This document shows positions 11,573 through 23,100 of a stretch of DNA of 64,000 nucleotides, piece after piece; within the stretch, counting starts at the first letter, position 1; each line of letters opens with the position of its first letter. The DNA lies in the NCBI RefSeq assembly GCF_963583255.1, contig NC_084806.1, forward strand, positions 17,960,317 through 18,024,316. Reading direction: 5' to 3'. The position numbers and the translations under genes are program-made. Source of the DNA: Pyrus communis (lineage: Eukaryota > Streptophyta > Magnoliopsida > Rosales > Rosaceae). The notes beneath the pieces are model-generated. The model saw nothing but the letters and a program-made list of their open reading frames with translations. It ran no database searches and had not been told where the DNA came from.

Positions 11573-13194
11573 AGAAAAAAAAAAGGAAAAGAAAAAGGAA
11601 GTGTGATGTCAATTGGCCAGGTATATTACAATCTTTTCCAGCCTACTAGTCACTGTTGGAGATAAAAGAAAATGGTGGTGGAATCATTGTGTTGACAATG
11701 GTAAGTGTGGCTAGAAATTTTAAATGTTTAGCAAATGATAATTGTGGTTGAAATTTTGGTATTCATTAAAGTCATGACAATTTATCGAATGAAAATAAAA
11801 AGTATATGTTGTGGTTACGGATAAACATGAATGAAAATATGGGATGAGATCTTAAGTTCATTTAATATAAACGTTTTCCAGTGAGTTTTTGTGCTTGATG
11901 AGGAGAATTGACGTGCAAGGTTTATAAATTTCAAATTTGATTGGTTTGGTTTGCCATTAATGAATTATGGCGTGAAAATTCTAGTACTTGGTTAGCCACG
12001 ATAGTTATGGCTTGAAATTTGATATTTGATTGTGACAATATCGTTTATGGCCAAAATTTTTGGTATTTGTGTTGCCAAAAGTAATGGGAAGCGGAATTAC
12101 CAATAATTACGAGGTAAATTTCCAAATAGCAATGAATGGAATTTTGTATGAAAATTCATCGAGTGAGAATGGAATCATAAACTGAGGTTATGATTTGGTT
12201 ATTATAATTTAAAATAGTGGAAAGACCATAAAGTTTTCTTCATTTATTATTGATGGATATGAGTAAAATTATGAAATGAAATTTTGAGTTTGTTTAGTAT
12301 TGACGTTTGCCCAACTGTATTTTAGGGTTCAATGAAAAGAATGGAAGAGGAAAGGTTGTAATTACAAAAATTATTGCTTGGGTTGCCATATTCAAGAGTC
12401 GTCATTGTTGATTTCGATATCATGAACTGAATCACTGAGGAACACATATTCTTATGGTTATGCGATTAATAAGGTTTAGTTGGGTTGGCCAATTGAGTTG
12501 TGATATATAAATTATATAAATTATCTTCTTGGGTTAATAGAATGTGAGTGGTGCACTAGAAGTGTGAGTCGTTAATTTATGTCATTTGTAGCTGCATTCA
12601 GAATCAATGGAAAAGTGAAATGGTAAAAAAAAAAGATTTAAAAGGCTTTAAATTTACTATGAATAACTTAATTAATTGTGGAAATAAAGAAAATCATAGA
12701 ATGAGATTTTGATTTTGTTCCTTGTTAACGGTACTGCGGATTTGGTTTTGAACTTATTTCCATTACCAGGTGGGTGTGATGGGAAATTTCCATGTTTTGT
12801 TTGGAATTCTTGATATGTGATTTGTCAATTCTATTGGGTTGGTTTGAAATTTTGATAATTACTTAGCCGCCGATGATTTTGGCTTGAAATTCTAATGTTT
12901 AAATTGGCTGAAAAGGGTTATGGCTGAAATTTATTATATTGTGGTCATTATGCTAGTAATTATTTAGCTAATAATGGGTTGTGGCTTGATGATTGATATT
13001 TAATTTTTGCCAATGTGTATGGCTAAAATTTTGGATATTTTTCTTGCTAGTAAATGTTGCTAAGAATATGAGCGTATAGTGCAAATCATTATAATTTTAT
13101 TCACTATAAATGGAATGGTGGAATTTGCTCTAAATCCTTTTCGTCACTCGATGGTTGAAATCTCAGGGATGAGATTTATTTTAACCGGGCGCGG

Positions 13195-13218
13195 GCGGGG
13201 GGGGGGGGGGGGGGGGGG
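13195..13218 (+). repeat. Long poly-G run next to the 3' LTR
   Basis: More than 20 consecutive G bases follow a gggcgcgggc stretch and end 14 bases before the 3' LTR at 13232. The position is that of a polypurine tract, which primes plus-strand DNA synthesis; the run is probably expanded by slippage. The exact length may be unreliable in sequencing. Confidence 0.7.
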
Positions 13219-13231
13219 TGTGGTGTGTGAA

Positions 13232-14627
13232 TGTAATACCCCGGAAAATTTAAATATATGAATTGGATATTCATAATTATGAATATGTGAAAAGAATTGA
13301 GAATTTATATTAATTCATAATAGTTTTAAATTAAACTAGTTACGAGGTTTAAAGTTTAGACATTAATTATTTAAAGTACATACACCTTTTGAGGTCACAA
13401 TTTACATTTTTGAATAGAGCTCGACCTCACGAACACGTGGGCGCAAACCGTTCGTGAAACGAAGTTATAACAAAGAAGATATAAACGAGCAAAGAAAAAG
13501 GTGAAATGGTCATTTGACCAAGTTCTGGAAGACTCCAGATCTTTTGGAGCAAAGAGGAGTGGGGCCACGTGGCGGGCTGTGAGAGAAGGAATTGGGCACG
13601 GCCCAATCAAAAAAGAAGGAAATGAGGGAAAGGAGGAAGGGGAGAAGGAGAAAAGGAAACAAGGTCTCCTCTTTGACCCGCGTGACCTAGTCCGAGATAC
13701 CAAGCTCCAACGCCAATTCCAGTGTTTTTCTGGTGAGTTGCACATCGCCACCTCCTTCACTCGACTCAATTACTCTCCTTCTTCCAATTTCAACTTAAAA
13801 TATTGGGGAATTGGCTTCGATTTAGTGTAACCCGCATCGATGGGTGCGATGGGTCCGTGTCCTTGATTCCCCAATTCTGAAACAATTCCATCAAATTACT
13901 ATCACTAATAGACTCCCTTAGAGGTCTGGAACAAAGCCCAAACAATTGTAAGGGCGGCGGAGCACCAGAGGTGACGAATCGAGGCCACCCATTTATAAGG
14001 GTTTCCGACGGGTTTGAGGCAAATTGGAGCTTTCTAGGCCAAATTGGACTTGGCCGCAAGTATAAAGTTTTCTCTACTCTTTGAGATCTTCATTTCTGTA
14101 AAATTTGGGAATTTTTAGAAATAGTTGAATTTTCCGGCGAGCCGGGGCAGCCGGCTGCCTTGGGCGGCGGTGGGTGAGGCGACGCACAACCAGGGAGCTA
14201 ACATTGTGTTTTTATGCAAATTTCGTTATTCTAATTATGCTTTTGAGACCTAACTGATGTGGTTTGAATATTAATATGATTGTGGTATATGTTGGATTAA
14301 ATGAATATATTTGGTTTTGGTTTGAATTTTTGGAAATGTGAACTACGAATGGCTTGATCCCTATTTAGGGTACGTAGGCAGTCTAATGAGACGTTAGATG
14401 CAGCCATACAATAAGTGAGATTAAATAAACGAGACAAAGCTTTGATTGAGAAATTGAACTAAGTAAGGAGTTTGGAATTTTATTATAAAAGGAAATCTTA
14501 TGTTTTGTATATTTAAATTCTAGTTATAAATTGTGTGAACGTTTAATAAATCAAACAGTAAAATTGAATTGGGCCTATCATTGGAACTATTTCCCGAAAA
14601 TAAATATTTCAGGGCCGGGGCGTGACA
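13232..14627 (+). repeat. 3' LTR of the 9157-14627 element
   Basis: Direct repeat of 9157-10544 with the same start and end. It follows the poly-G tract and is itself followed by the target-site copy TGGGT. Confidence 0.85.
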
Positions 14628-15734
14628 TGGGTGATAGACGTCTTCATGTGTAATGGAAATGTAGTGGACTACAGGTAAGAAACTCGGGCCCAGAGCAGGC
14701 AATCCTACCGAAAAGTGGAATGAAAATAACCCTGGGTCGATCACAGGGCCAGTGGTTGGGATCAAAATCGCCAAAGGTGACCTCAGATTGGAATTAGTTG
14801 CGATCCGGGTCGTCAGATCGAGTCACGGGGCAAGCCAACCCACCTGGGTGGCTGGGCCATGCATGTGGGCGCGATGGGCTCGCGCGTGTGGCAACTAGCA
14901 TTGGGCAAGCACTAGCTCCTAGCGGGCTTAGGCTTGGCTGGTAGCCAAATGGGCTCGAGCTACCTCTATAGCGAACTAAGTCTGGGCTCCAGCTGCTGCG
15001 ACTTGGTCTGCAGTGGTCTGGGCCTTTTGGGCTCTACCTGCTTCTTTGTGGGCTGGGCCTCCTACCTATGAGCTGGTGGATGAACTAGGCCTCATGCCCA
15101 AGGTTTTGGTGGTCCATGCGCTGCAAAGGCAACGGTGCAAGAACTTGGGACGTGGCTTGGTGGCCTTGCCGTGGTTACTGTATTGTGGTGGCGATGATGG
15201 TACAACTCCGTGGCGGTTCGGCTCCTTCCGCCGTTGCATTGCGCCTTAAAGATCTCTGTCATGGTGACTACGTCCTCATCTCCACTCTTCGATCCAAATC
15301 CTTCTATTCGTCGTGGTTTCTAAATTTCCTACCAATGTATCCTTTCTCCAAGGATTGATCAATAAAGTTTTCTAGGAAAAATTAATTTATACCACATGTG
15401 AGAAATTCAATGTAACAGAAAATTCAAGAAACCAAAGGCGATAGTCTTCTTCGAGTCTTTGAATCAGCTCTCATTGAAAGCATCAATTTATCGATTCAAT
15501 TTTCCGCCATCTCTAGCTTTGATAAAAATGCAACTACAAAACAATCAACACCTTTGATCAAAGACCTAAGCCTCACTCGGCCACGAGGTGGGGGGGGAGG
15601 GGGCAGAAGTTTAGGCCAATGGATCTTCGATGCCTAACTTAGTTTCTCTGAAAAAAGAGTAAGTGTTTAGAGCTTTTTAGGGGTAGCAAAAGTTTACCAA
15701 AATTTGGTAGAGATAGAGGTATTTATAGGGAGTG
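14628..15734 (-). mobile_element. Probable 5' leader and LTR R/U5 region of the minus-strand gypsy element
   Basis: No protein is recognised. On the minus strand a TATA box (TATAAATA) lies at about 15720-15727, immediately after the U3-like block of copy B, so transcription would run leftward through this region toward the gag at 8509. Bases 14780-15250 are GC-rich. The exact LTR end and primer-binding site could not be fixed. Confidence 0.4.
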
Positions 15735-16146
15735 GCCGGCCATGGTGTTAGGGTTTTACCCTAGACATGGCAGCATCCTATTGGCCAAGGTTTATGGGGA
15801 AATATTCTCAAGATATTAAATAGGAAATAATATCTTGAGATTATGGAGTAAATATCCCTAATTGATTTAAATAGGGATTACTTACTTGAATGAAGTCAAT
15901 CTTCAATTGGGAATGTATTAAAAATAGGATTTGGATAATTAATCCTTATCTTTAATGCTTTGATTTTTCCTTGCCAAGGGTAGGTGAGTTGTGGGCAGTC
16001 ATATTCAATTACATGGACCTTCAAGGATGCTGAGTTGCGTGGGAGTATCTAAGGTGCTTGCCCATTTAATAAGGGCAATCTTGTCTTTCTTGAGCAAAAG
16101 TCCACGTGTCGCCTCTAGAATTTTTGGGATTATTTTAGGCTCCATA
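15735..16146 (-). mobile_element. Copy B of the dispersed segment (putative U3 of the 5' LTR, minus strand); carries the hAT empty site
   Basis: Continuous counterpart of 4290-6141 without the hAT insertion: the sequence passes directly through ttacatggaccttcaagg near 16010-16027. Similarity to copy A stops after GGCTCCATA at 16146, which suggests truncation on this side. Confidence 0.55.
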
Positions 16147-17177
16147 GTTATGGTGGTGGAGAGGATGGTAGTGGAAATGTTGTTACGGTAATGGGGAGGC
16201 TGGTGATAGTAGTGGTAGTGGTGGCAATGATGGTAATGTCAGCAATGACTTGGTAGATATGGGTGTGCCGATAGCATGATGGTGGCGATGGTGGTGATAC
16301 AATGGTGGGGTTGTGGAAGTGGTAGTGGTAACAAAAGTGGTTTATTATATTATGCGAAAATTAAAAGAAAAATATATCAAAATCTTTGAGGGAGATGTGA
16401 AGTTTATGTTGGCTTAAAATACATTGTAAAATCCTTCTTTAAAATCGTTTAAAATAAAAGATTTTTCCTAATACTATTAGAATTTTATAAGAGACCAATT
16501 TACATGTAATGAGTTTACCCTCATTATAGCATCCTGGTCCAATAGTGCATTGGTATGTGGGGAAAAATTTACACACGCAATACATTATTGGAGGGGCCAT
16601 TATGCGGCAATATACCTGTTCCATGTAAGTTTTACTTTCATAAACCCATAAAATTCTAACTATATACACCTTAATGAATACCTAAATTTAAAACACCTTT
16701 ACAATACTCTAAATTCTCAATTGAATACACCCCAAAGTATTCATGTTATGTTATGAAGCCAGTTGTAGTGCATATATGTTTACTATCTTGTTTTATACGG
16801 ATGTTTCAAGATTGATTGATTTAGTAACCAAGACTAGTAGGGGATTTAGGTATATTCCTCCCCAAGTTTTGTTTTGTTATGTAATAATTGAAAAGAATGG
16901 ATCACGATTACGTTGGTCCAAAGTATAAATGAATTAAAAAAAAAATAGTGGCGGAGTTGGTTAAAATGATTAAAGATCAAATTTGTTAAACCACCACAAG
17001 AAAAAATGGATAGATATCAGTGTCATATGTTGTAGATATTTATATAGAAGCTTTCTTTTCAATACCCAATATCCTACATTCGTATTTGCTAGTTCTAATC
17101 AAGGCTCACGTCAAAGTTCAATGCAATGAATGAAATGATTAAAATTTTGAACAAATAATTGAGATTGATAGACGGTC
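16147..17177. other. Spacer downstream of the galacturonokinase gene
   Basis: Bases 16147-16335 are a degenerate GGT/GTG-rich trinucleotide tract. The rest is AT-rich with no gene visible. The 3' untranslated region of the minus-strand galacturonokinase gene should lie at its right end. Confidence 0.6.
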
Positions 17178-20100
17178 TCAAATAACACGGGCACAATCAC
17201 CAGCCTCGCATATCATAACCGCTGTATCATGGTTTAACTGACTTGCCAACTCAGGTTGGACCTTGTCATACTCTTCCCTGACAAATGATGCAGCTTCATC
17301 GGCATGACCAGTATCCACTAATGCAACGCAGCAACCTCTAAATCCAGCACCACTGAACCGTGCTCCATAGACACCAGGAGCCCTTAGAAGGATCTCGCGC
17401 AGTTGTATCAGCGGTTCAGAACCTTAAACAATTACGACATCAAGTTAAAACCCAATTGATCCTTTGCTTCCAGGGGCAGACAAGAGGAAACATCATTCAA
17501 ATAATAAGGGTAATTCAATAAAGTCCCCGTGCTGCCCAAACACGACTTCATTCTTTTAATCATTTCAATTGAATATATTTATCATTTTCCATGCACCGTG
17601 ATTACGAATATTGTGGAGGATGCTTAAGAAAACAAAGCAGTAGCTAAGAACAAAGGAGAGTAAATAATACCGCATTCATAGTTCTGAATAGAACTTAGGC
17701 CAGATTCTGAAATGAGCATTCCAAAATCTTTGAACCTGCCCGAAGCCCAAGCTTCGAGTCCTGGAAAAGAAACACAGTATTTTAAGTAGTTATAAATCAA
17801 TAAAGCAAAGAATAACATAGAAACTAGAATGACATAATACTTTTGAAATTTAGATTAGTGACCATGCAGATTCGGTAATACCTTTGCTAACCCGCATATT
17901 CTCTGAGAAATAATGCTCCGCTCTCTTGGATAGATTAGGTTCTAATATGTGCTGCAAGAGAGAGTTATTGATAAGTCATCACACCCTCGTATTTAGATGC
18001 CGACCATTGCAATGTTAATGTAACAAACACTTTAAATTTATCAATAACGTGTGCATCACGAATATTATTCTATGTTTATTCATTGTTCATTTTTCTTTCA
18101 TTAAACGATATCTACGATTTGTGCTTGTTACTGGGCAGCCAACCATTTTCCTAATACCAGCCTTTCAAAACTACATACAATGACAAATGGTCAGGTGTTC
18201 TAGACAAAATTTCTTACCTTGTGAGTCTGATAAACTTCTGGGTCAACTGTTTGTAGATGGAAAAAGGCAGTCAATCAATATCATTATTCAAAAAATAGGA
18301 ATGCATATTAAACTTGACAAGGTGAGGTAAAGGTACTAGCCATTGGATAGGAGCGGCTCTGCTGCACCACCTCCGGATGCACTGGTAAAAGGAGAAAAAC
18401 GTATGTCAGCCAGGGATCAATAGTCTAAACAGGAAGACAAATATGGAGTTTGGTATAGCATTCAACAATAAGATGGAGTCGTGTGAAAAATAAATGGATG
18501 ATGGCATATGGATTCAACGCAAACCACCACCAACCAAAAACGACTAGAAGAAAAACATCATGGTCTAAATACTTAATTAAAATCAAGAAAGGGGTAAATT
18601 TATTATCGTTTACAAGGGAAATGGATCTTACTTCAAAAGAACTGTTGCAGCTTCTCGACACTCTACAACTCGATGATTATATCCAGGATGGACAGTCAAA
18701 TTATGCTTCAAGCCTGAAAATGCCAATAATATTTTGTATGCTTCCTGCCACTCAGTCTCGTGGTTCACTCCCAGTTTTGGTGGGTGTATAAGATTATGTT
18801 CTTTAGTCTGCACATGCAATCTACATTATGAGACGCCGTGTTGCTACTACTCAAAATTAGAACAGAATCTGATATGTGGTTATAAAAGGAAAAAGATCAA
18901 GAAAATGAATAAGACATATCAGACTACAATCTGTAGTATAGCAAAAGCGAAAACTTACAAAAAAATAAAATAAAATAAGATTGCAACAAAATAAAAGCAC
19001 TGTACCGATTAGAACAGTATTATGCTTTGAGGTGCAGACAAAATTCTACTTTATTAGTAATTTAAGTCTAAGCTCAAATGCTAGTTTGTTTCAATGTTAG
19101 TATGGTTGAAGCTATATTTATAAATTTACAGCTTTATTTGGTACACCTTTAGTATTGAGGAATTAGGCAGATTATATCATTTTGTGATTCCATCCATTTA
19201 TAATCACAAATTAAACATGTAACTGAAATCATATACGTAGCCCTTTTATGTAATACAAAACATCAGTTGCTGAAATCTATAAGAGTTACGATGTAATCTG
19301 ATTCAGGCACAAGCAGATCTTTCTAGACAGATCATTACAAAGCAGCAGCCAGAATGTAACTTCTATAAGAATTCATCCATACAATTCAAAGTGCTAAAAG
19401 ATTCAGTAAAGGGAATCAAGATGATGACTGGATCATTCAAGTCAATGTAACGTAACAAATATACAGAGTGCATCTACGTTAAAAAGCATCAAAACTGAAA
19501 AACAAGACCAACATATCAGGAATAGAATAAGACGGCACTTGAAATGAAACCACTATATATAAATTTACTTATTAAAACATAAGACAAATTGTGCACTACC
19601 TTGCAGTTCATGCACAATAGACAACCATAGCTCGAAAGCAATATGGCTGATTGATCCAATATACCATTTCGCAGGCCCCAAAATTCATTTTCAATCAACC
19701 TACAACAACCAAAATTCGTTAAAAGGTTTGATATAGCAATATATGTGAGTTACACTTGTTGGACCCTCTAGCGCTGGTGAGAGGACTTCCGGTAGGGAGG
19801 TTTGTGTGTCAAAGTATAAACTAATTGTTGGTCCAAGTGTTGGACCCTCAAATGCTAAAGAAACCTACCGATCATACTCAATATTTTCTTCAGGGGACAC
19901 TGTTAGATTATTTGCAGTTTCCAAAGCCAATAGGTAAGCTACACCGACCTGTCAAACATGTAAATGTAAGATTAACAGGAATATTTTCAATACAATCTTT
20001 TCTTGTCATTGATCAACAAGGAAGACAAACTTACAGCAGCAGAAGAGCTAAGGCCTGAACTGTCCATACCTTCAGGACCAATTATATATCCAATGATACC

Positions 20101-23100
20101 CTACAACACGTGAAACAAATAACCTTGTGTATAACTATTTAATTAAAGATTGTATAGAATCATTAGACAAGGCATCATATGCAAAGAAAAATGCCCATAA
20201 AATGGTGTGTACCAAGACTTTGCACACAAATCTTCAAGATGGATGGTAGCTACCTAACAAGCATCGCAGAATGTAATAAACTGGACTCATGGATATAAAA
20301 ATGGAAGAAACTTCTGTGGATGGTGGACCTGAATAAATTTTGATCGCAGCCAATCACAATTCAATGCTTGATGCAATATCGGGTACCAGATAAAGGTCCT
20401 TATTTGTCCAGGACATGGTCCTGCCTAAGATACCGTAAATTTAATCGTGATTCTTTAAGGTAGACCATGCCTGAAAATGTACAGATTGTAAAGCCCAGAA
20501 GGAGATAAAAGCTACCATGTTGGGGGCCCTTTGTCCAAGTTTGGTCATTGTTTATATCCAACCAAGTGACTTTAACAGGCAATGGTAGAACGGCAAATCA
20601 AACAAAGAGGTATGTCTCAAGAAGTTAGGAAAGGAATAGCAAAAGGTAGCTTAGGCAACCCCAAGTAGCAAACAGTTAGGTGTCAAAACGAGCCAGCATC
20701 CTCTAGAGATCTCTTACATACTTGCTATTCATTTCTAAACATGTTTTTCAAATGGATGAAATCTCCACAACTAACTAATCCAAGATATAAAAAAGATAGG
20801 ACCATAAATCATAAATCTGGAACAAATCAAATGAATGTAACGGAAGCAATCTTCCATTTATGAGATTCCCAGTGCCTTGGTACCAAATGGCTTACTTGAA
20901 TATAACACCATCACTCAATTCATACCACTGAATGCAAGCTACGGAATTTGGCCATAGTTCTAAACTGTGTGCAAAAGTGCTCAGAAATGCCTGCATGTCC
21001 AAGTAATATTAATCTTGTGACTTTGTAAATTCCTGAAAATGTATACCATGTCGAGCCCAGAAAAAGATAAATGTGACCAAATTTATACTGAGGAACCTTT
21101 GTCTAATTCTGCTTATATCCAACTGAGAGATTTTAACGTGCAAGGGTAGAAAGGTAAATCAAACAGAGGGGTGTGTCTTAAGAAAGGAACACCAACAGTA
21201 GCTTCAAGGGAGAGTTAGGCAATCTGAAGTAGCGTGACAGTTAGGTGTTAGAACGAGCAGGCTTGATATACTTGCTTTAGAAAAGATAGGGCAAATAATC
21301 GTAAATCTGGAGCAAATCAAATTAATGTAACCGGAAAGAATCTTCCACATATAGTATTGCCAGTGCCTTGATACCCAGGTAGCCTACTTGAGTATCATTC
21401 AATTTTAGACAACTGAATGCAAACTATGGAGTTCTGCCACAGTTATGCTTTTAGTATAATAAACCAAAACAATGGTGAAAAAATGCTACCATGGGTCAAT
21501 TAAGAAGTGCAAAGAAATAATATGTTCAATATATTAAGGGGACTGTTATTAGCACTCCAAAAATCTCATTCTAAATTCCTCATAAGTGTATTTTTCTTTC
21601 TAATTATAGAAAGTTTGGAGTGCCAAATGAGATTTTTGGAGTGCTAATAACAACTCCCTAAATTAAAATAACAATAATAATAATTATTATTATTATTCAA
21701 CTAATCAGAAAAAAGGAGGTCATTAGAGAAATATCTCTAACCTGGGCAAGGGAGTTCTGCCTACTCTGTAATGCATATAAGGCTCCTCTCGCATAACTTC
21801 CCCAATCACTTTCTTCATCTATTTTGGAAGCATCAGCTGCATACTTCCAAGGGCACTGAACTTCATCAACTCTATAAAACCAATAGTGAATAATCAAATT
21901 CACCGAATGTCACATGATTCATACAGAAAATAGGAATACTCAACTTCAGTAAATGCGACATGATAACAGACATAAGATCAGTATATATGTTTCTATCTTA
22001 CTGAAGTAGATTCCTGTTAACTTCAGTCAAGTTAAAAATTCAATAAAAATGAAAAATTGTCTACCAAACTATGACTCAACTCATTAGTGTAATAGTGGTC
22101 ACCCTTTTCACGCAGACCAAAGCCTACTTAAGGGTTCAAGCTTCTCCACATTTGTAAAACTACAGGCTCCTCAACTTAATCCCTCGCTAAGTTTTTGACA
22201 AGGCCTTGGTGCCAACAGTTACAACATGTTCGTCATGCAGATAAACTTTTGCTCGACCAAACCTTATCAAGGCAACGATAATTCAATATCTTTATTATGC
22301 ATAACCATGTCATAAGACACCCAGTATCGCCAGTAAGGAATAACAGTTTTTGCCAAAAATTCTGAAGATAGCCAAAACTGAGCGCATAGGACACCGCAAA
22401 CCGAAGGCCTAGGCACCAAAACAAAGGCTGTAACACCTAATATTTGGCTATTCTTTAGTACACCCATAAAATCTGTTATTTTCTAACAGGTGTAGATTTT
22501 TTCTAATTTTGATAAAACTTTGGGAACTCGGTAAGCATGTATTTAAAATAAATTGATGAAAGAATGCATAAAATATAGAAATACCATGAGAAAAGACCCC
22601 ACACCTGAACCGACATTCACCCTTAAACTGTCCTGAACGCAGTATAACCTACAGCAAGAGTTCAATGGCTCAGCATGCAGATAAATACAATCAAGACCAA
22701 TTATGAGGAAACTAACTTTAATGTTTAACTTTCATGGTTTAGTTTATAAGTTTCTCTGGTATAAGTTTTTGTTCAATGCCTCATGTATCCAAAGCATTCA
22801 CAGAATTTTGAGACCTTTTGTTCTACATGACAAACAATGTTCAGCTTCAGGTCTGAGTAAACCAATTCATGCACACGATGATGAGATACAGCTTGTTTGG
22901 AAAGTGCTTTAAGAGAAAATGTTTTTGAAACCAATCCTTAGTAAAAATGCAAGATAATTCTGGAAAAGCACTTCAAGTGCTTTTGGAACCCAAAAACATT
23001 TTCTCTAAAGCACTTTTAGTCATTTAAAAGCACTTCTCAAACGAGCTCATACTCTATGAATCATTCATAGTCCCAAAGCATTCTAAAAGCTTTAGAGAAG

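Larger units (their letters stand above)
9157..14627 (+). mobile_element. Complete non-autonomous LTR retrotransposon (5.47 kb, no coding capacity)
   Basis: Two long direct repeats, 9157-10544 and 13232-14627, both begin TGTAATACCCC and end GGGCCGGGGCGTGACA (a small variation in the 5' copy). They are very similar along their length with scattered substitutions and short indels. The flanks are TGGAT (9152-9156) and TGGGT (14628-14632), a probable 5-bp target duplication with one change. A primer-binding site resembling initiator tRNA-Met (TGGTATCGGACC, canonical TGGTATCAGAGC) begins 2 bases after the 5' LTR. The 2.7 kb interior is AT-rich, encodes nothing recognisable and holds a minisatellite. 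Plus orientation is set by the binding site. It fits a LARD-like parasite of a gypsy family. Confidence 0.85.

Noticed and set aside
11078..11612. Minus-strand proteins made of HIHGPFRPIHIS-type repeats
   Set aside because: They come from the minisatellite in the non-coding interior of an LTR element.
15396..15410. Minus-strand tRNA-Met primer-binding site (TGGTATAAATT)
   Set aside because: Only the first six bases match the canonical site, which is not enough to mark the LTR end.
18336..18340. GT donor five bases downstream for galacturonokinase intron 10
   Set aside because: Using it adds GGC TA and creates an in-frame TGA at the start of exon 11, and breaks homology.
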